From: MADRE3 sp963718195
Lineage (GTDB): Bacteria; Desulfobacterota; Desulfobulbia; Desulfobulbales; Desulfocapsaceae
NCBI GenBank assembly: GCA_963718195.1
Contig: CAVQYQ010000005.1
Location: forward strand, 620,001 to 684,000
DNA length: 64,000 nucleotides
Direction: 5' to 3'
The notes beneath the pieces were generated by a model that saw only the letters and a list, made by a program, of their open reading frames with translations, ran no database searches and was not told the DNA's origin. This document shows, in pieces, positions 26,016-35,465 of the stretch; the first letter of the stretch is position 1; each line of letters begins with the position of its first letter. The translations under genes were made by a program, and so were the position numbers.

Positions 26016-26340
26016 TTTTCCTCCTTGAAAGAAAAGTAACCTGTACCATTTGTAAAGCATTTATAATGCCTGAATGCCACTAATGTTAATTGGTTGGAAT
26101 AACTATTATGTAACTAATATTTGGTGTTATTTTAAAAATAAACGAAGGGTCCGACAAGCACAGCAATCAGCAACGGTTATTATGCCATACGATTTAGCAA
26201 CCAGTCAGTCTCTCTCAGGAGACTTATATAATCTTTTGATATTACTTTGTTATTATTGAAAAATCAGGACACGGCCATTCCTCTCCTGTCTCCTAACGAC
26301 GACGTTAGTCAACAGAATTCAAGAAACGAATACCGATTGT
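26016..26340. other. Intergenic region upstream of the small membrane protein
   Basis: About 325 bases with a candidate promoter for the small membrane protein (listed separately) and no convincing coding frame. No RNA gene or strong terminator was recognised. The glrR-like gene ends at 26341. Confidence 0.5.
26061..26089 (-). promoter_or_regulatory. Putative sigma-70 promoter of the 69-residue membrane protein
   Basis: On the minus strand TTAACA (26089-26084), 17-base spacer, TTATAA (26066-26061), about 45 bases before the ATG at 26015. Confidence 0.5.
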
Positions 26341-27681
26341 TCAATCTTTGAAGAGGGCAGGAGCTATGTGGTGTCGGTTGAGAATTTTATAAAAATCAGT
26401 TCTGTTTCTTCCCGCAATTCTGGCTGCTTGTGCAACATTACCGCTGGTCATCTGCAAAAGCCTGACAAGGTATCTTTGACCGAACTCGAACCTGGCTTCG
26501 TCAAATGTCTGGACTTTTTCATTTTCTTCTTTCAATGCGTTGTGAATCAGATCAACGGGTATGAGATCAGAGGTAGATAGTGCTGCCGACTGTTCCACAA
26601 CATTCTGCAATTGCCGGATGTTGCCGGGCCAGGGAGCCTCTATCAGTGCAGTCATCGCGTCAGGGGAGAAACCGCTGATTTTACGTTCACTGTGATCGTT
26701 AATCAGTTTCAGAAAATATTCAACGAGCAGCGGAATATCTTCCCGTCGATCCTGCAGGAGTGGGACTTCCAGCGTTACCACATTCAGGCGGTAATAGAGG
26801 TCCTCTCGAAAGGTCTTTTCTTCCACGCTTTTCTCAAGGTCCTGGTGCGTCGCTGATATTATCCGCACATCAATCGGAACTGAAACGGTATCGCCAACAG
26901 GTCTAACCTGGCGTTCCTGGAGGACACGTAGAAGTTTTACCTGCAACTGGAGTGGCATATCTCCGATTTCATCCAGAAACAGGGTGCCTTTATCGGCAGC
27001 CCTGAAGAGCCCTGCGTAGGCTCTGTCCGCTCCTGAAAATGACCCCTTGGCATGCCCAAACAGCTCAGATTCCAATAATGCCTCAGGAATTGCACTGCAA
27101 TTAACAGCTATAAAGGGTTTGTCTGATCGATCACCTGCACTATGGAGTGCCTGGGCAAGTAATTCTTTTCCCGTACCACTTTGCCCCCTGAGCAGAACGC
27201 TTGAATTGCTCCGGGAAACAAGTCTTATCTTGTCAAGTAACTGCTCCATGATGGCGCTGCGGGATATTATATTTTTACGCCACTCGGCTGTACTTTCCTC
27301 TCCTCCGGGGATAGATGCGACTTTGAGCGCCCGCTTGATCTCCTGCAAAAATATTTTACCGTCGATTGGTTTTGTAAGAAACGAAAACACACCTTTCTTG
27401 GTCGCTTCAACAGCCTCTGGGATTGAACCGTGTGCGGTAATGATAAGGACAGGAATAGAAGTGTTAACTTTACGGATTGCCTCATAGAGCGCAAGTCCAT
27501 CCATTTTGCCCATACGAAGATCGGTGACCACAAGCTGTGGTCCCGAAGCGGTAAATGCAGCCATCGCTTCTTCTCCGCATTGTGCTGTAATCACATTATA
27601 ACCTGCGCTCTCAAGGCGAAGGGTCCACAGGCTGAGCAGGTCTTCTTCATCATCTACAAGTAATATGGTTGGCTTTGTCAT
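26341..27681 (-). CDS. glrR: Sigma-54-dependent response regulator, GlrR/QseF-like
   Basis: A 446-residue NtrC-family activator. The receiver domain (1-120) has the phosphoacceptor Asp54 in VVTDLRM and the Lys of FLTKP. The AAA+ domain has Walker A GQSGTGKE at 166-173 and DKGTLFLDEIGDMP. The sigma-54-contacting loop is GSFSGA rather than GAFTGA. A Fis-type helix-turn-helix closes the protein (NVAQAARIAGRNRTDFY). It ends a three-gene operon behind a QseG-like lipoprotein and a GlrK-like kinase, the same order as in E. coli glrK-qseG-glrR. Its target promoters are not visible here. Confidence 0.92.
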   Translation of the reverse strand: MTKPTILLVDDEEDLLSLWTLRLESAGYNVITAQCGEEAMAAFTASGPQLVVTDLRMGKMDGLALYEAIRKVNTSIPVLIITAHGSIPEAVEATKKGVFSFLTKPIDGKIFLQEIKRALKVASIPGGEESTAEWRKNIISRSAIMEQLLDKIRLVSRSNSSVLLRGQSGTGKELLAQALHSAGDRSDKPFIAVNCSAIPEALLESELFGHAKGSFSGADRAYAGLFRAADKGTLFLDEIGDMPLQLQVKLLRVLQERQVRPVGDTVSVPIDVRIISATHQDLEKSVEEKTFREDLYYRLNVVTLEVPLLQDRREDIPLLVEYFLKLINDHSERKISGFSPDAMTALIEAPWPGNIRQLQNVVEQSAALSTSDLIPVDLIHNALKEENEKVQTFDEARFEFGQRYLVRLLQMTSGNVAQAARIAGRNRTDFYKILNRHHIAPALFKD

Positions 27682-27685
27682 ATAT

Positions 27686-28318
27686 TTATTCTGTTGTTTT
27701 ATTGGGCTGGAGTAGGAGCTCGACCTCCTTCAATTTCCGTACCTGTTGTTCGAGATCAAGCACCTTTTCTGCCTCCTTGGCGGTTGCCTGCTTGGCAAGA
27801 ATGAGTTTTAACTCATAGATATTTATCCTGTCTTCATACGCAGAGATAAGCTCCTTCTTGTCCTCCGCCTCTTCCTCGAGTATCTTTTGATACTTTTTTG
27901 TTTTCTCAACCATTTTAACCTTCTGTTCAAGAAGCCTTCTAAACCCGCGGACGGCCCCCCTTAAATCATCTCTTGCGTTAAGGACAAGCAAAAGCACGTT
28001 AATTGTTTCGTTCATCTGTTCTACTGTGGCATGCTCAGACAGTGAAAGGCAGACAAGTTCTCCCCAATTGGCTTCTTCAGGATTGTTTTCAACCTGTTCA
28101 AACGATTCACGATGCATCTCTTCGAGCAGTTCCCCTGATGGAAAAGCCCCATCAGCAACACAATAGATGGTTGTTTCAAGGGGTTTCATCGCATACACCG
28201 TAATCGGATTGAGCTTGAGCTCATCGAAGTGAAGTTTGCCCTGCTCCAGATAACACCCTCCAATAAACAGAGTCAGCGCAGCAAGGCTGGTCGACAACGC
28301 TCTATGGTTCACCTTCAT
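27686..28318 (-). CDS. QseG-like lipoprotein with long coiled coil
   Basis: A 210-residue lipoprotein: signal peptide with LFIGGC and acylated Cys22, a middle region with two pairs of conserved-looking Cys (ETTIYCVADG and ELVCLSLSEH), then a coiled coil from about 115 to the end with heavy Lys/Glu content. Its place between kinase and regulator matches QseG, an outer-membrane lipoprotein that modulates the QseE/GlrK kinase. Sequence identity to QseG is probably low, so the call leans on synteny. Gaps to its neighbours are 2 and 4 bases. Confidence 0.75.
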   Translation of the reverse strand: MKVNHRALSTSLAALTLFIGGCYLEQGKLHFDELKLNPITVYAMKPLETTIYCVADGAFPSGELLEEMHRESFEQVENNPEEANWGELVCLSLSEHATVEQMNETINVLLLVLNARDDLRGAVRGFRRLLEQKVKMVEKTKKYQKILEEEAEDKKELISAYEDRINIYELKLILAKQATAKEAEKVLDLEQQVRKLKEVELLLQPNKTTE

Positions 28319-28320
28319 AA

Positions 28321-29787
28321 TTATGCACCATTATTCTTGATTTCTTTTTTTATCGGTAGAGTTACACCAAAACGTGCTCCAGGTTCACCCGGGTTCAACA
28401 ACCTGAGTATTCCATGATGATGTTTTACATATTCTTTAACAATAGCCAACCCCAGACCACTTCCCTTGACAATCGCGTGATCAGGCTTTTCAACCTGATA
28501 GAACGGTTGAAATATTTTATCTTTTTCTTCCCTAGCAATTCCCGGCCCGGAATCGTATACGATACAGGCAACACTCTTCTTATCAGCATTCAGCCGACAG
28601 CCAACCGTCCCCCCCTGTGGGCAGAATTTCACTGCATTTGAAAACAGGTTTTCAAAAATTGTCTCTATCTGCTTACAATCTCCGTAAACTGTGGCTTCCT
28701 CAAGCTTCAGGTCGAGTCGAATCTCTCGCCCAATCATCTTTGCAGTCTGTGCCTGGGCAACTTTTTCAAGCAATGCTTTTAAGTCAATAGGAGCAACATC
28801 AAGAGACTTTTGACCTGCCTGGGCCATATTGTAATCAATTATATTTTCAATAAGCCCCTGCAGTAAAATGCTGTTATTGACAAGTATAGAGGCGACTTCC
28901 TGCTGCTTATCATTCAGCTCACCGACAAGTTCTTCGCTCATCAATGCAGCTCCTTCCCGTATGGAAGCAAGTGGCGTCTTTAACTCATGAGAAATATGGG
29001 CGAGGAATTTTGACTTTTCCTGCTCGAGTGCGTCTAGTCGTTTTCTCAACCAGTCCAGCTTTTCGCCAACCGCCTCGACATCCAATGGGCCACTGACAAG
29101 AACCGGTGTTTTAAAATCTCCACTCCCCAGTCTTTCGACGCTCTTATTCAACTGCCGAACTGGCCAGGAAAGCAAAAAGGCCATAATTGCAATCATGAAA
29201 ATCGTCGCCAGAATAAAAGTAATGGTCTGAGAAACCAGGGCATGCTGCGCCTCCGCAGTTGTTGTCCTGAGACCCTCTACCTGCGTCTGAACCATATTCT
29301 GGATTCCATCTCGAATTTTCAGTGCCCGGTCATGTTGATTGCTGAATGATTCTATAGCTGATTTGATCTCCTCAACGGTCTCTTCAGCAGGCTTACTCAA
29401 TGATTCTATTATCACGGTTCTCAGCAGGTTCCTGGAACTGCGCATTTCTTCTATATCTTTTCTAACGACATACTCAAGAGGCAGACTCAGTAATTCGAAC
29501 AGCAGTGAATCTATCTGATTATGATAGGTTTGAGCTTGTTTAAGATATTGTGTCTCGGATGTTATTGAATAAAGTCTGAGTGTTCTTTCTTCATTGCGCA
29601 GATATTCAGAGAGAATCTCACTATCGCGTGTACCGCTCACTGAATTATCAACGACTTCAAGGCCGGTAGCGGTTACCTCTTCAATATAAGTAAGTGTTGT
29701 CCAAAGGCCAACCCCCAAGGGTACAGAAACTGCGACAAAACCGAGTAAAACAAGGTTTAAAAATGTTCGGGGGCGAAGTATTTTCAT
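28321..29787 (-). CDS. glrK: Membrane sensor histidine kinase, GlrK/QseE-like
   Basis: A 488-residue inner-membrane kinase. Transmembrane spans at about 10-30 and 187-208 flank a helical periplasmic sensor domain. A HAMP-like linker (about 209-255) leads to the phosphoacceptor His267 in SHELKTPLAS. The ATPase region has the N box (FENLFSNAVKFC), G1 (YDSGPGI) and G2 (GSGLGLAIV). It is the first gene of the kinase-lipoprotein-regulator operon; the signal is unknown. Confidence 0.9.
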   Translation of the reverse strand: MKILRPRTFLNLVLLGFVAVSVPLGVGLWTTLTYIEEVTATGLEVVDNSVSGTRDSEILSEYLRNEERTLRLYSITSETQYLKQAQTYHNQIDSLLFELLSLPLEYVVRKDIEEMRSSRNLLRTVIIESLSKPAEETVEEIKSAIESFSNQHDRALKIRDGIQNMVQTQVEGLRTTTAEAQHALVSQTITFILATIFMIAIMAFLLSWPVRQLNKSVERLGSGDFKTPVLVSGPLDVEAVGEKLDWLRKRLDALEQEKSKFLAHISHELKTPLASIREGAALMSEELVGELNDKQQEVASILVNNSILLQGLIENIIDYNMAQAGQKSLDVAPIDLKALLEKVAQAQTAKMIGREIRLDLKLEEATVYGDCKQIETIFENLFSNAVKFCPQGGTVGCRLNADKKSVACIVYDSGPGIAREEKDKIFQPFYQVEKPDHAIVKGSGLGLAIVKEYVKHHHGILRLLNPGEPGARFGVTLPIKKEIKNNGA

Positions 29788-29908
29788 AGTGCTTTTTTCC
29801 GACGTCTTTGCTGCTGCTGGCCACCAGTACGAGTATGGCCTCTACTATAACCCGATATCACATTGTTTTGTCTGTTTTTTTCGCACTGGTGGGTCCGTCT
29901 GTCTCTGT

Positions 29909-31090
29909 TCAGTGAAGCATCGCTTTGATTGCTTCTGAAAGTCTTACTACTCCTTCTTGTATTAGTGCTTCGTCAACACATGAAAAATTCAGCCTGAATG
30001 CAGATGATTTCTTTCCTGCAGTATAAAAGGGCTCTCCCGGAACAAACAACACCTGTTTTTTTACTGCAAGATCGAAAAGTTTCATCGCGCTCAATTGGTC
30101 CGGTAATGTCCCCCACAAGAACATGCCTCCTTCTGGTCTTGTACAGGTGACTTCTGCTGGAAAATGCTCATCTATAGCCCCAAGCATGGCCTCGCACTGT
30201 CTTCCGTAGACACTGGTAACAGTTTTCACGTGGTCATCAAGGTCATTGTCCTGCAGGAAGCGATGAATGATATATTGGGTAAAATTGCAGGTATGCAGAT
30301 CGGCCGCCTGCTTTGCTATCAGAAGTTTTTCGAAAATAGCATCAGGCGCAACAACCCACCCCAGGCGAAATCCTGGTACAACAACCTTGGAAAAAGAGCC
30401 GAGCAAGAGCGTCTGCTCGGGGAGAGAATGGTAAAATGAGGGTACGGACTCTCCACTGAAACGAAGTGCGCCATACGGGTCATCCTCAACCAGCAGCAAT
30501 GGCATACCGGAAACAATCTCGGCAATATCTTTTCTGTTCTGCTCTGAATAGGTGATGCCCGATGGGTTCTGGAAATTGGGAACCGTATACATCAGTTTCG
30601 GCGACCCGGTTTTGACATAATGGGTGAGTTGCTGGCAATCCATACCGTTAGCCGATACCGATACCGGTAAATACTCCGGCCTGTAGAAACTTAGCGCCTG
30701 AATTGCTCCAAGATAACCAGGTTCTTCAATAACCACCTGTTCACCGTCATTGATGGTGATCTTTGCAATCAGGTCCAGCGCCTGCTGACTACCGTTGGTA
30801 ATAAGTATATTATCAGCACATACCTCGATGTTCTGCTCGGACAAATAGCGGTTAGCAATAAATTTCCGCAACCCGATCAACCCCTCAGAGTTACTGTATT
30901 GCAGGCAACCTGCACCCTGCTCTTTAAATACTGAGTTTGCTGCAGCCTGAAGCCGATCAACTGGGAAAAATTCCCTGTTTGGCAAACCGCCGGCAAATGA
31001 AATCACATCCTGGTCAAGCGAGGCTTTTAAAATCTCGCGAATAAAAGAACGTGGTACATCGTGAATTCTATCTGAAAAAATTGCCTTCAT
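29909..31090 (-). CDS. PLP-dependent aminotransferase class I/II, LysN/2-aminoadipate type
   Basis: A 393-residue fold type I aminotransferase. The PLP lysine is Lys235 in LGSFSKVVVPGFRLGW. Other motifs are FAGGLPNREFFP near the start, ITNGSQQALDL, PNFQNPSGIT and VEDDPYGALRF. These agree with the 2-aminoadipate/aromatic/multifunctional aminotransferase clade without the GntR DNA-binding domain of MocR proteins. The amino donor and acceptor cannot be told from sequence. It is a single minus-strand gene. Confidence 0.88.
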   Translation of the reverse strand: MKAIFSDRIHDVPRSFIREILKASLDQDVISFAGGLPNREFFPVDRLQAAANSVFKEQGAGCLQYSNSEGLIGLRKFIANRYLSEQNIEVCADNILITNGSQQALDLIAKITINDGEQVVIEEPGYLGAIQALSFYRPEYLPVSVSANGMDCQQLTHYVKTGSPKLMYTVPNFQNPSGITYSEQNRKDIAEIVSGMPLLLVEDDPYGALRFSGESVPSFYHSLPEQTLLLGSFSKVVVPGFRLGWVVAPDAIFEKLLIAKQAADLHTCNFTQYIIHRFLQDNDLDDHVKTVTSVYGRQCEAMLGAIDEHFPAEVTCTRPEGGMFLWGTLPDQLSAMKLFDLAVKKQVLFVPGEPFYTAGKKSSAFRLNFSCVDEALIQEGVVRLSEAIKAMLH

Positions 31091-31225
31091 CTAAGGATCA
31101 CCTGTTTAAGCGAGGAATTTAAAAGAGCTCATGCCGTCAGAAGTCACGATTGTATAGAGGATAAGCGCTACGTGAGTATAGCTCTATTGCTTCGATTTTT
31201 CATAGTTGAACAATTACACGTCAGG

Positions 31226-31774
31226 TCAGTCACTACGTTCACTCAGACGCTGCTTTTCAGCTGCTGCCTTGATGATTCGAAACAATTCCCGATAGTGCGT
31301 CTTGCTCCTGCTGCGGGCATACTGGTGGGCTGATCTTCTGATCTCATTTTCATCTATCTCTGGAAAACGCATGACAATATGATCTATCGTCGGACTTTGC
31401 CAGTCTAATTCCCAAGGTTCCTGATATTTACGGCACTCGTCATAGGCCAAAAGGGCTTCATCAACAATCGTGTCACGCAATCTCTCAGCCTCATGCAGGT
31501 ATTGATTTTCTTCCAGCTTGGACCCCTTTTTCTCCTGAAGGAATCTGAGTATCTCTCCAATATCCTCTTGCTGCAAGAGTTTTGCGATATACTTTACCTG
31601 TCGTTTTCTCGCCCCTGCCTTGGTTTTTCTGCACAGAGTAATCTCTTCTTTTAATTGATTGCCCACGGGAAGTCGTTTGAGGTCAAGGTCCCCCAGCTCA
31701 GACAGTTCTCTTGCCGCAGATTCCATCTGTTTGAACCGTCTCTTCTGCTCTGACCTGCTTATTCTTTCTTCCAT
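31226..31774 (-). CDS. darP: DarP/YjgA-family ribosome-associated protein (DUF615)
   Basis: A 182-residue, very basic helical protein. SRSEQKRRFKQMESAARELSEL at the start, KTKAGARKRQVKYIAKLLQQED in the middle and the C-terminal FRIIKAAAEK match the YjgA family, which binds the peptidyl-transferase region of maturing 50S subunits in E. coli. It lies 18 bases after gpmI on the same strand. Confidence 0.85.
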   Translation of the reverse strand: MEERISRSEQKRRFKQMESAARELSELGDLDLKRLPVGNQLKEEITLCRKTKAGARKRQVKYIAKLLQQEDIGEILRFLQEKKGSKLEENQYLHEAERLRDTIVDEALLAYDECRKYQEPWELDWQSPTIDHIVMRFPEIDENEIRRSAHQYARSRSKTHYRELFRIIKAAAEKQRLSERSD

Positions 31775-31792
31775 AATAACGCTTTCTACTTG

Positions 31793-33433
31793 TTATAACA
31801 ATATCTTACTGGCAATCCTTATCAGAGCAGGCCGGTAGCCTTCGGGAGGTTCATAACCGAGAAGGAGACAGATTGTTGCGGCCACATTGGTCAAGCCCCT
31901 ATCGGACATATCATTGATCTCAAAGCTGTTCTTACTGCCGAATAATTTTATGACAAATGGTACCGGATTCTTCGTATGGGCAACCATGGGAGAACGCTGA
32001 CCGTTCTTCTCTATCCACAGGCAGTCGGCATTTCCATGATCAGCTGTTACCACGAGTGTACCACCATATTTTTCTATCACCGGGATCGCCCTGCCAAGAC
32101 AAAGATCCACCGTTTCAACAGCAATCCTCACTGCCTCCGGGTCACCGGTATGACCAACCATATCGCCATTGGGATAGTTGAGCCTGATAAAGTCATAGCT
32201 GCCCGAAGAAATTGCAGAAATCAATTCATCTGTAATTTCAGCCGCCTTCATCCATGGACGCTGGTCAAAAGTCACTCGGTCTGACTGTATTTCCACATAT
32301 TTTTCAAGTTGTTCGTTGATATAACCGGATTTATTGCCATTCCAAAAATAGGTGACATGTCCGTACTTCTGGGTTTCAGAGACAGCATAGGAGCGAAGAC
32401 CTGTTCCGCAGATATACTCACCTAAGGTATTTGCAATATGTGGTGGCTCCACCAGGTAATTCTCAGGAATATGAGCGTCACCATCGTATTCCATCATGCC
32501 AGCAAAAAATACATCCGGTTTGTGCTGCCGGTCGAACGCATCAAAATCAGGTTCATCAAACGCCTGCGAAATCTCTAGTGCCCGATCACCCCGAAAGTTA
32601 AAAAGCACAACGGCATCCCCGTCAAGTATCCTTCCAACCGGGCCGTTTTCATCGGTCACCACAAAAGCGTCCATATACTGGTCGGTAGTAGTGGGATCTT
32701 CATGATAGTAGGTAGTTATCGCCTCTGTTGCCGAAGAAAATGGTCTGCCGACTCCATGAACGTGGGTCATCCATCCTTTCTTGACAATATTCCAGTCAGC
32801 TCCGTAACGATCCATGGTGGTAACCATTCGCCCCCCCCCTGAACCGATCTTATAATCGTGCCCCTCCAAACGGTATTCAGTGCATTTTTCCTCAAGTGGC
32901 CTGAAATAACTGAGCGCACTGCGAGGCCCGACATCACGACCATCAAGCAATCCGTGAATACGGATCCGGTTAATATTTTTCTCACTGCATGCCTGCAGCA
33001 GACTATAGAGATGATTAATGTGTGAGTGAACATTACCGTCTGAAACAAGACCGATGAGGTGCAGTGTACCGCCGCTGGCACAACGATCAGTTATCTGCCT
33101 CCAGCTTTTGCCTCGAAAAATAGAGCCACTCGCAAAAGCTTCGTTCACCAATTTGGCTCCCTGGGGAAATATTCGTCCTGCCCCGAGTGCATTATGACCG
33201 ACCTCGGAATTCCCCATATCGTCATCAGAGGGTAACCCTACAGCGGTTCCATGTGCCTTTAGTTCTGTATACAAGGGTTCCTTGAATAATTGATCGAGAA
33301 CAGGTGTATGAGCCATAAAGACACCGTCTTTCTCATCTCTGCTGCCAATCCCTACTCCATCGAGAATGACAACGACAACGGGTCCGTCCCCTACCTTAAA
33401 TCCCTTCAACGGTTTGAGTACATTCATATTCAT
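31793..33433 (-). CDS. gpmI: 2,3-bisphosphoglycerate-independent phosphoglycerate mutase
   Basis: A 546-residue alkaline-phosphatase-superfamily enzyme of glycolysis and gluconeogenesis. The metal and nucleophile motif is DDMGNSEVGHNALGAG with Ser76. Also seen: VVVILDGVGIG with the first metal Asp, HGLLDGRDVGPRSA, LFNFRGDRA, NYPNGDMVGHTGD and TADHGNAD. Length is slightly above the usual 510 residues. The second Met (codon 3) is an alternative start. Confidence 0.97.
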   Translation of the reverse strand: MNMNVLKPLKGFKVGDGPVVVVILDGVGIGSRDEKDGVFMAHTPVLDQLFKEPLYTELKAHGTAVGLPSDDDMGNSEVGHNALGAGRIFPQGAKLVNEAFASGSIFRGKSWRQITDRCASGGTLHLIGLVSDGNVHSHINHLYSLLQACSEKNINRIRIHGLLDGRDVGPRSALSYFRPLEEKCTEYRLEGHDYKIGSGGGRMVTTMDRYGADWNIVKKGWMTHVHGVGRPFSSATEAITTYYHEDPTTTDQYMDAFVVTDENGPVGRILDGDAVVLFNFRGDRALEISQAFDEPDFDAFDRQHKPDVFFAGMMEYDGDAHIPENYLVEPPHIANTLGEYICGTGLRSYAVSETQKYGHVTYFWNGNKSGYINEQLEKYVEIQSDRVTFDQRPWMKAAEITDELISAISSGSYDFIRLNYPNGDMVGHTGDPEAVRIAVETVDLCLGRAIPVIEKYGGTLVVTADHGNADCLWIEKNGQRSPMVAHTKNPVPFVIKLFGSKNSFEINDMSDRGLTNVAATICLLLGYEPPEGYRPALIRIASKILL

Positions 33434-33589
33434 TATAGTTCCTTAAGGGAAAACCTCTTCCTGCATTCTTAACAATACCTTTGCCTTTGATTCCAGATTC
33501 TTTTACTATGGGCGATTGGACTTGAAAAAGTAAGTGAACTGTATAGCATTACCTTGTTGCACGCAACCAACCTCTACACTCCAAGAGAC

Positions 33590-34201
33590 ATGGCGACCAA
33601 AATTTTAAGAGAATCAGTACCTGTCCTGCAGATAACGCTGCAATCCGCATTCGTCCAGCGATTAGTAACCGTCTTACAATCTGGTTTTTTTTGCAGCTCT
33701 GTCCAGGGTGAAACACTCTTGACGTTTCTGTCTTCATTACCTGGTTTTACAGAAGATTACATCGAAAACAGACTGCAGACCATATTCTTAAATGGGGACT
33801 CGGTTGATGATATGAACCTTACTTTCTCAGAAGAATTTGTGGTATTGGCCCTTTCGGCAGCAATGCCCGGACTTGCTGGATCACTGTTCCGGAAAGGAAG
33901 CCCCCTGACCGTATTGAGAAAGACAGCTGTGCAAAAACAGCTTAAATCGTCAGAATCACCCGTCGTCGTCCAAGTGAAACTTTTTAACGTCATTGCCGTT
34001 GAAATAGGTGGAACACTGCTAGCTGACGGTGCTGTATTAGATTGTGAGGACCTGCTGTGTTTCCTCAGGCTCCGACCAACCCTCGTTAACGCTATGGGCA
34101 ACATTACCGTGGACAACGAACCGATTACCCCTCAGGAACTGCTCAACCATCTGGAGCAGTTCTCTAAAATTCTTCTCATATGTAACTCAAACGATGACTA
34201 A
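33590..34201 (+). CDS. Unknown protein at the head of the AOR/MoeA operon
   Basis: A 203-residue protein from ATG 33590; an upstream TTG at 33554 also fits the frame. It has no signal peptide. A helical N-terminal half (LRESVPVLQITLQSAFVQRL) with a Gly-rich LSAAMPGLAGSLFRKGSPL segment is followed by a beta-rich part (VVVQVKLFNVIAVEIGGTLL). No cofactor motif is visible. Its last eight bases overlap the moeA start, implying translational coupling, so a role in Mo/W cofactor handling or AOR assembly is inferred. I cannot name the family. Confidence 0.7.
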   Translation: MATKILRESVPVLQITLQSAFVQRLVTVLQSGFFCSSVQGETLLTFLSSLPGFTEDYIENRLQTIFLNGDSVDDMNLTFSEEFVVLALSAAMPGLAGSLFRKGSPLTVLRKTAVQKQLKSSESPVVVQVKLFNVIAVEIGGTLLADGAVLDCEDLLCFLRLRPTLVNAMGNITVDNEPITPQELLNHLEQFSKILLICNSNDD

Positions 34202-35465
34202 AACCAAGTCTCCCCGCGATATGCTTGGTCGTGAAGAACTGACGCCCGTGCATACAGCCAGAATGGTTCTTCTCTCCTATCTTGACTCCCTTGAGGTTGA
34301 AACAGAGACAGTACCAATAACTGAAGCGCTTGGCAGGATCACTGCCCAAGACATTAACGCCCCCGAACACCTGCCGCCCTACGATCGTTCAACGATGGAC
34401 GGATATGCTGTTATCTCATCAGACACCTTCGGAGCCAGTCAGTCAATGCCGGCCTATCTCAATGTAACAGGCGAGGTTATGATGGGCGAGGTACCTGACC
34501 TCAGCTTAACAAGTGGCAACTGTATAAAGATACCAACCGGTGGGATTCTGCCCGAAGGAGCCGATGCAGTCATGATGTTTGAGCATACGGTTCCCATCGA
34601 TGAGCTGATGATAGAGATTGTCAAGGGTATTGGTAGTGGTTCCAATGTCATTCGTAAAGGAGATGATATCAGTATTGGCGATCTTGCTGTTACCAAACAC
34701 ACCCGGTTGCGTTCCCAGGATCTCGGACTTCTTGCCGGTCTTGGTATCACAGAGGTTTCAGTCTTTAAAAAGATCAGAGTGGGCATTTTATCTACTGGAG
34801 ATGAAATTATAGACCACTCTCAACCACTTTTACCGGGGAAAATTAGAAACATTAACTCAATTACCCTTGGTTCCTCTGCACAACAACAGGGCGCCCTTAT
34901 TAAAGATTACGGAATTGTTTCCGACGATGAGACCACGTTCTTTTCCACCGTTGAAAAATCAGTTGCTGAGAACAATCTTGTCCTTTTTTCCGGCGGGAGC
35001 TCTGTCGGGATGAAAGATCTCGGAGCACAGGCCATCGCCAGACTTGGCTCCCCTGGCGTCCTTGTGCATGGAGTAGCCCTGAAACCTGGAAAGCCTATCA
35101 TTATTGGATGTTGTGGCAATACTCCAATTTTTGGTTTACCCGGTCACCCTGTTTCTGCTGCTGTCTGCTTTGATCTCTTTGTCAAACCTGTGATCCATTA
35201 TCTTTCAGGCTTGAAGGATTCTGATCCATTGCCCGCTGCGTCGATCACCGCCATTTTAAAACGATCCATTAACTCTGCAGCTGGCCGACTTGATCTGGTC
35301 CGCGTGCGCTTGTCGAACAGCAATGGTGAATACCATGCATTTCCCGTGCTTGGTCGATCAGGTGCAATATCAACCCTATCACGTGCTCATGGATTTTTTA
35401 TGATCAGCGAGGACATTCAGGGGCTTCAGGAAGGAAATCTAGTTGAGGTGTATCCATACCAATGA
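34194..35465 (+). CDS. moeA: Molybdopterin molybdenumtransferase MoeA
   Basis: A 423-residue enzyme that inserts molybdate or tungstate into adenylated molybdopterin. Seen: PPYDRSTMDGYAVIS, ILPEGADAVMMFEHT, VRIGILSTGDEI (MoCF-fold start), FSGGSSVGMKD, LKPGKPIIIG and the GLPGHPVSA loop. The frame is open further upstream to 34044, but the ATG at 34194, overlapping the previous gene's stop, gives the family-standard N-terminus. It overlaps the next gene by four bases (ATGA). Confidence 0.94.
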   Translation: MTKTKSPRDMLGREELTPVHTARMVLLSYLDSLEVETETVPITEALGRITAQDINAPEHLPPYDRSTMDGYAVISSDTFGASQSMPAYLNVTGEVMMGEVPDLSLTSGNCIKIPTGGILPEGADAVMMFEHTVPIDELMIEIVKGIGSGSNVIRKGDDISIGDLAVTKHTRLRSQDLGLLAGLGITEVSVFKKIRVGILSTGDEIIDHSQPLLPGKIRNINSITLGSSAQQQGALIKDYGIVSDDETTFFSTVEKSVAENNLVLFSGGSSVGMKDLGAQAIARLGSPGVLVHGVALKPGKPIIIGCCGNTPIFGLPGHPVSAAVCFDLFVKPVIHYLSGLKDSDPLPAASITAILKRSINSAAGRLDLVRVRLSNSNGEYHAFPVLGRSGAISTLSRAHGFFMISEDIQGLQEGNLVEVYPYQ

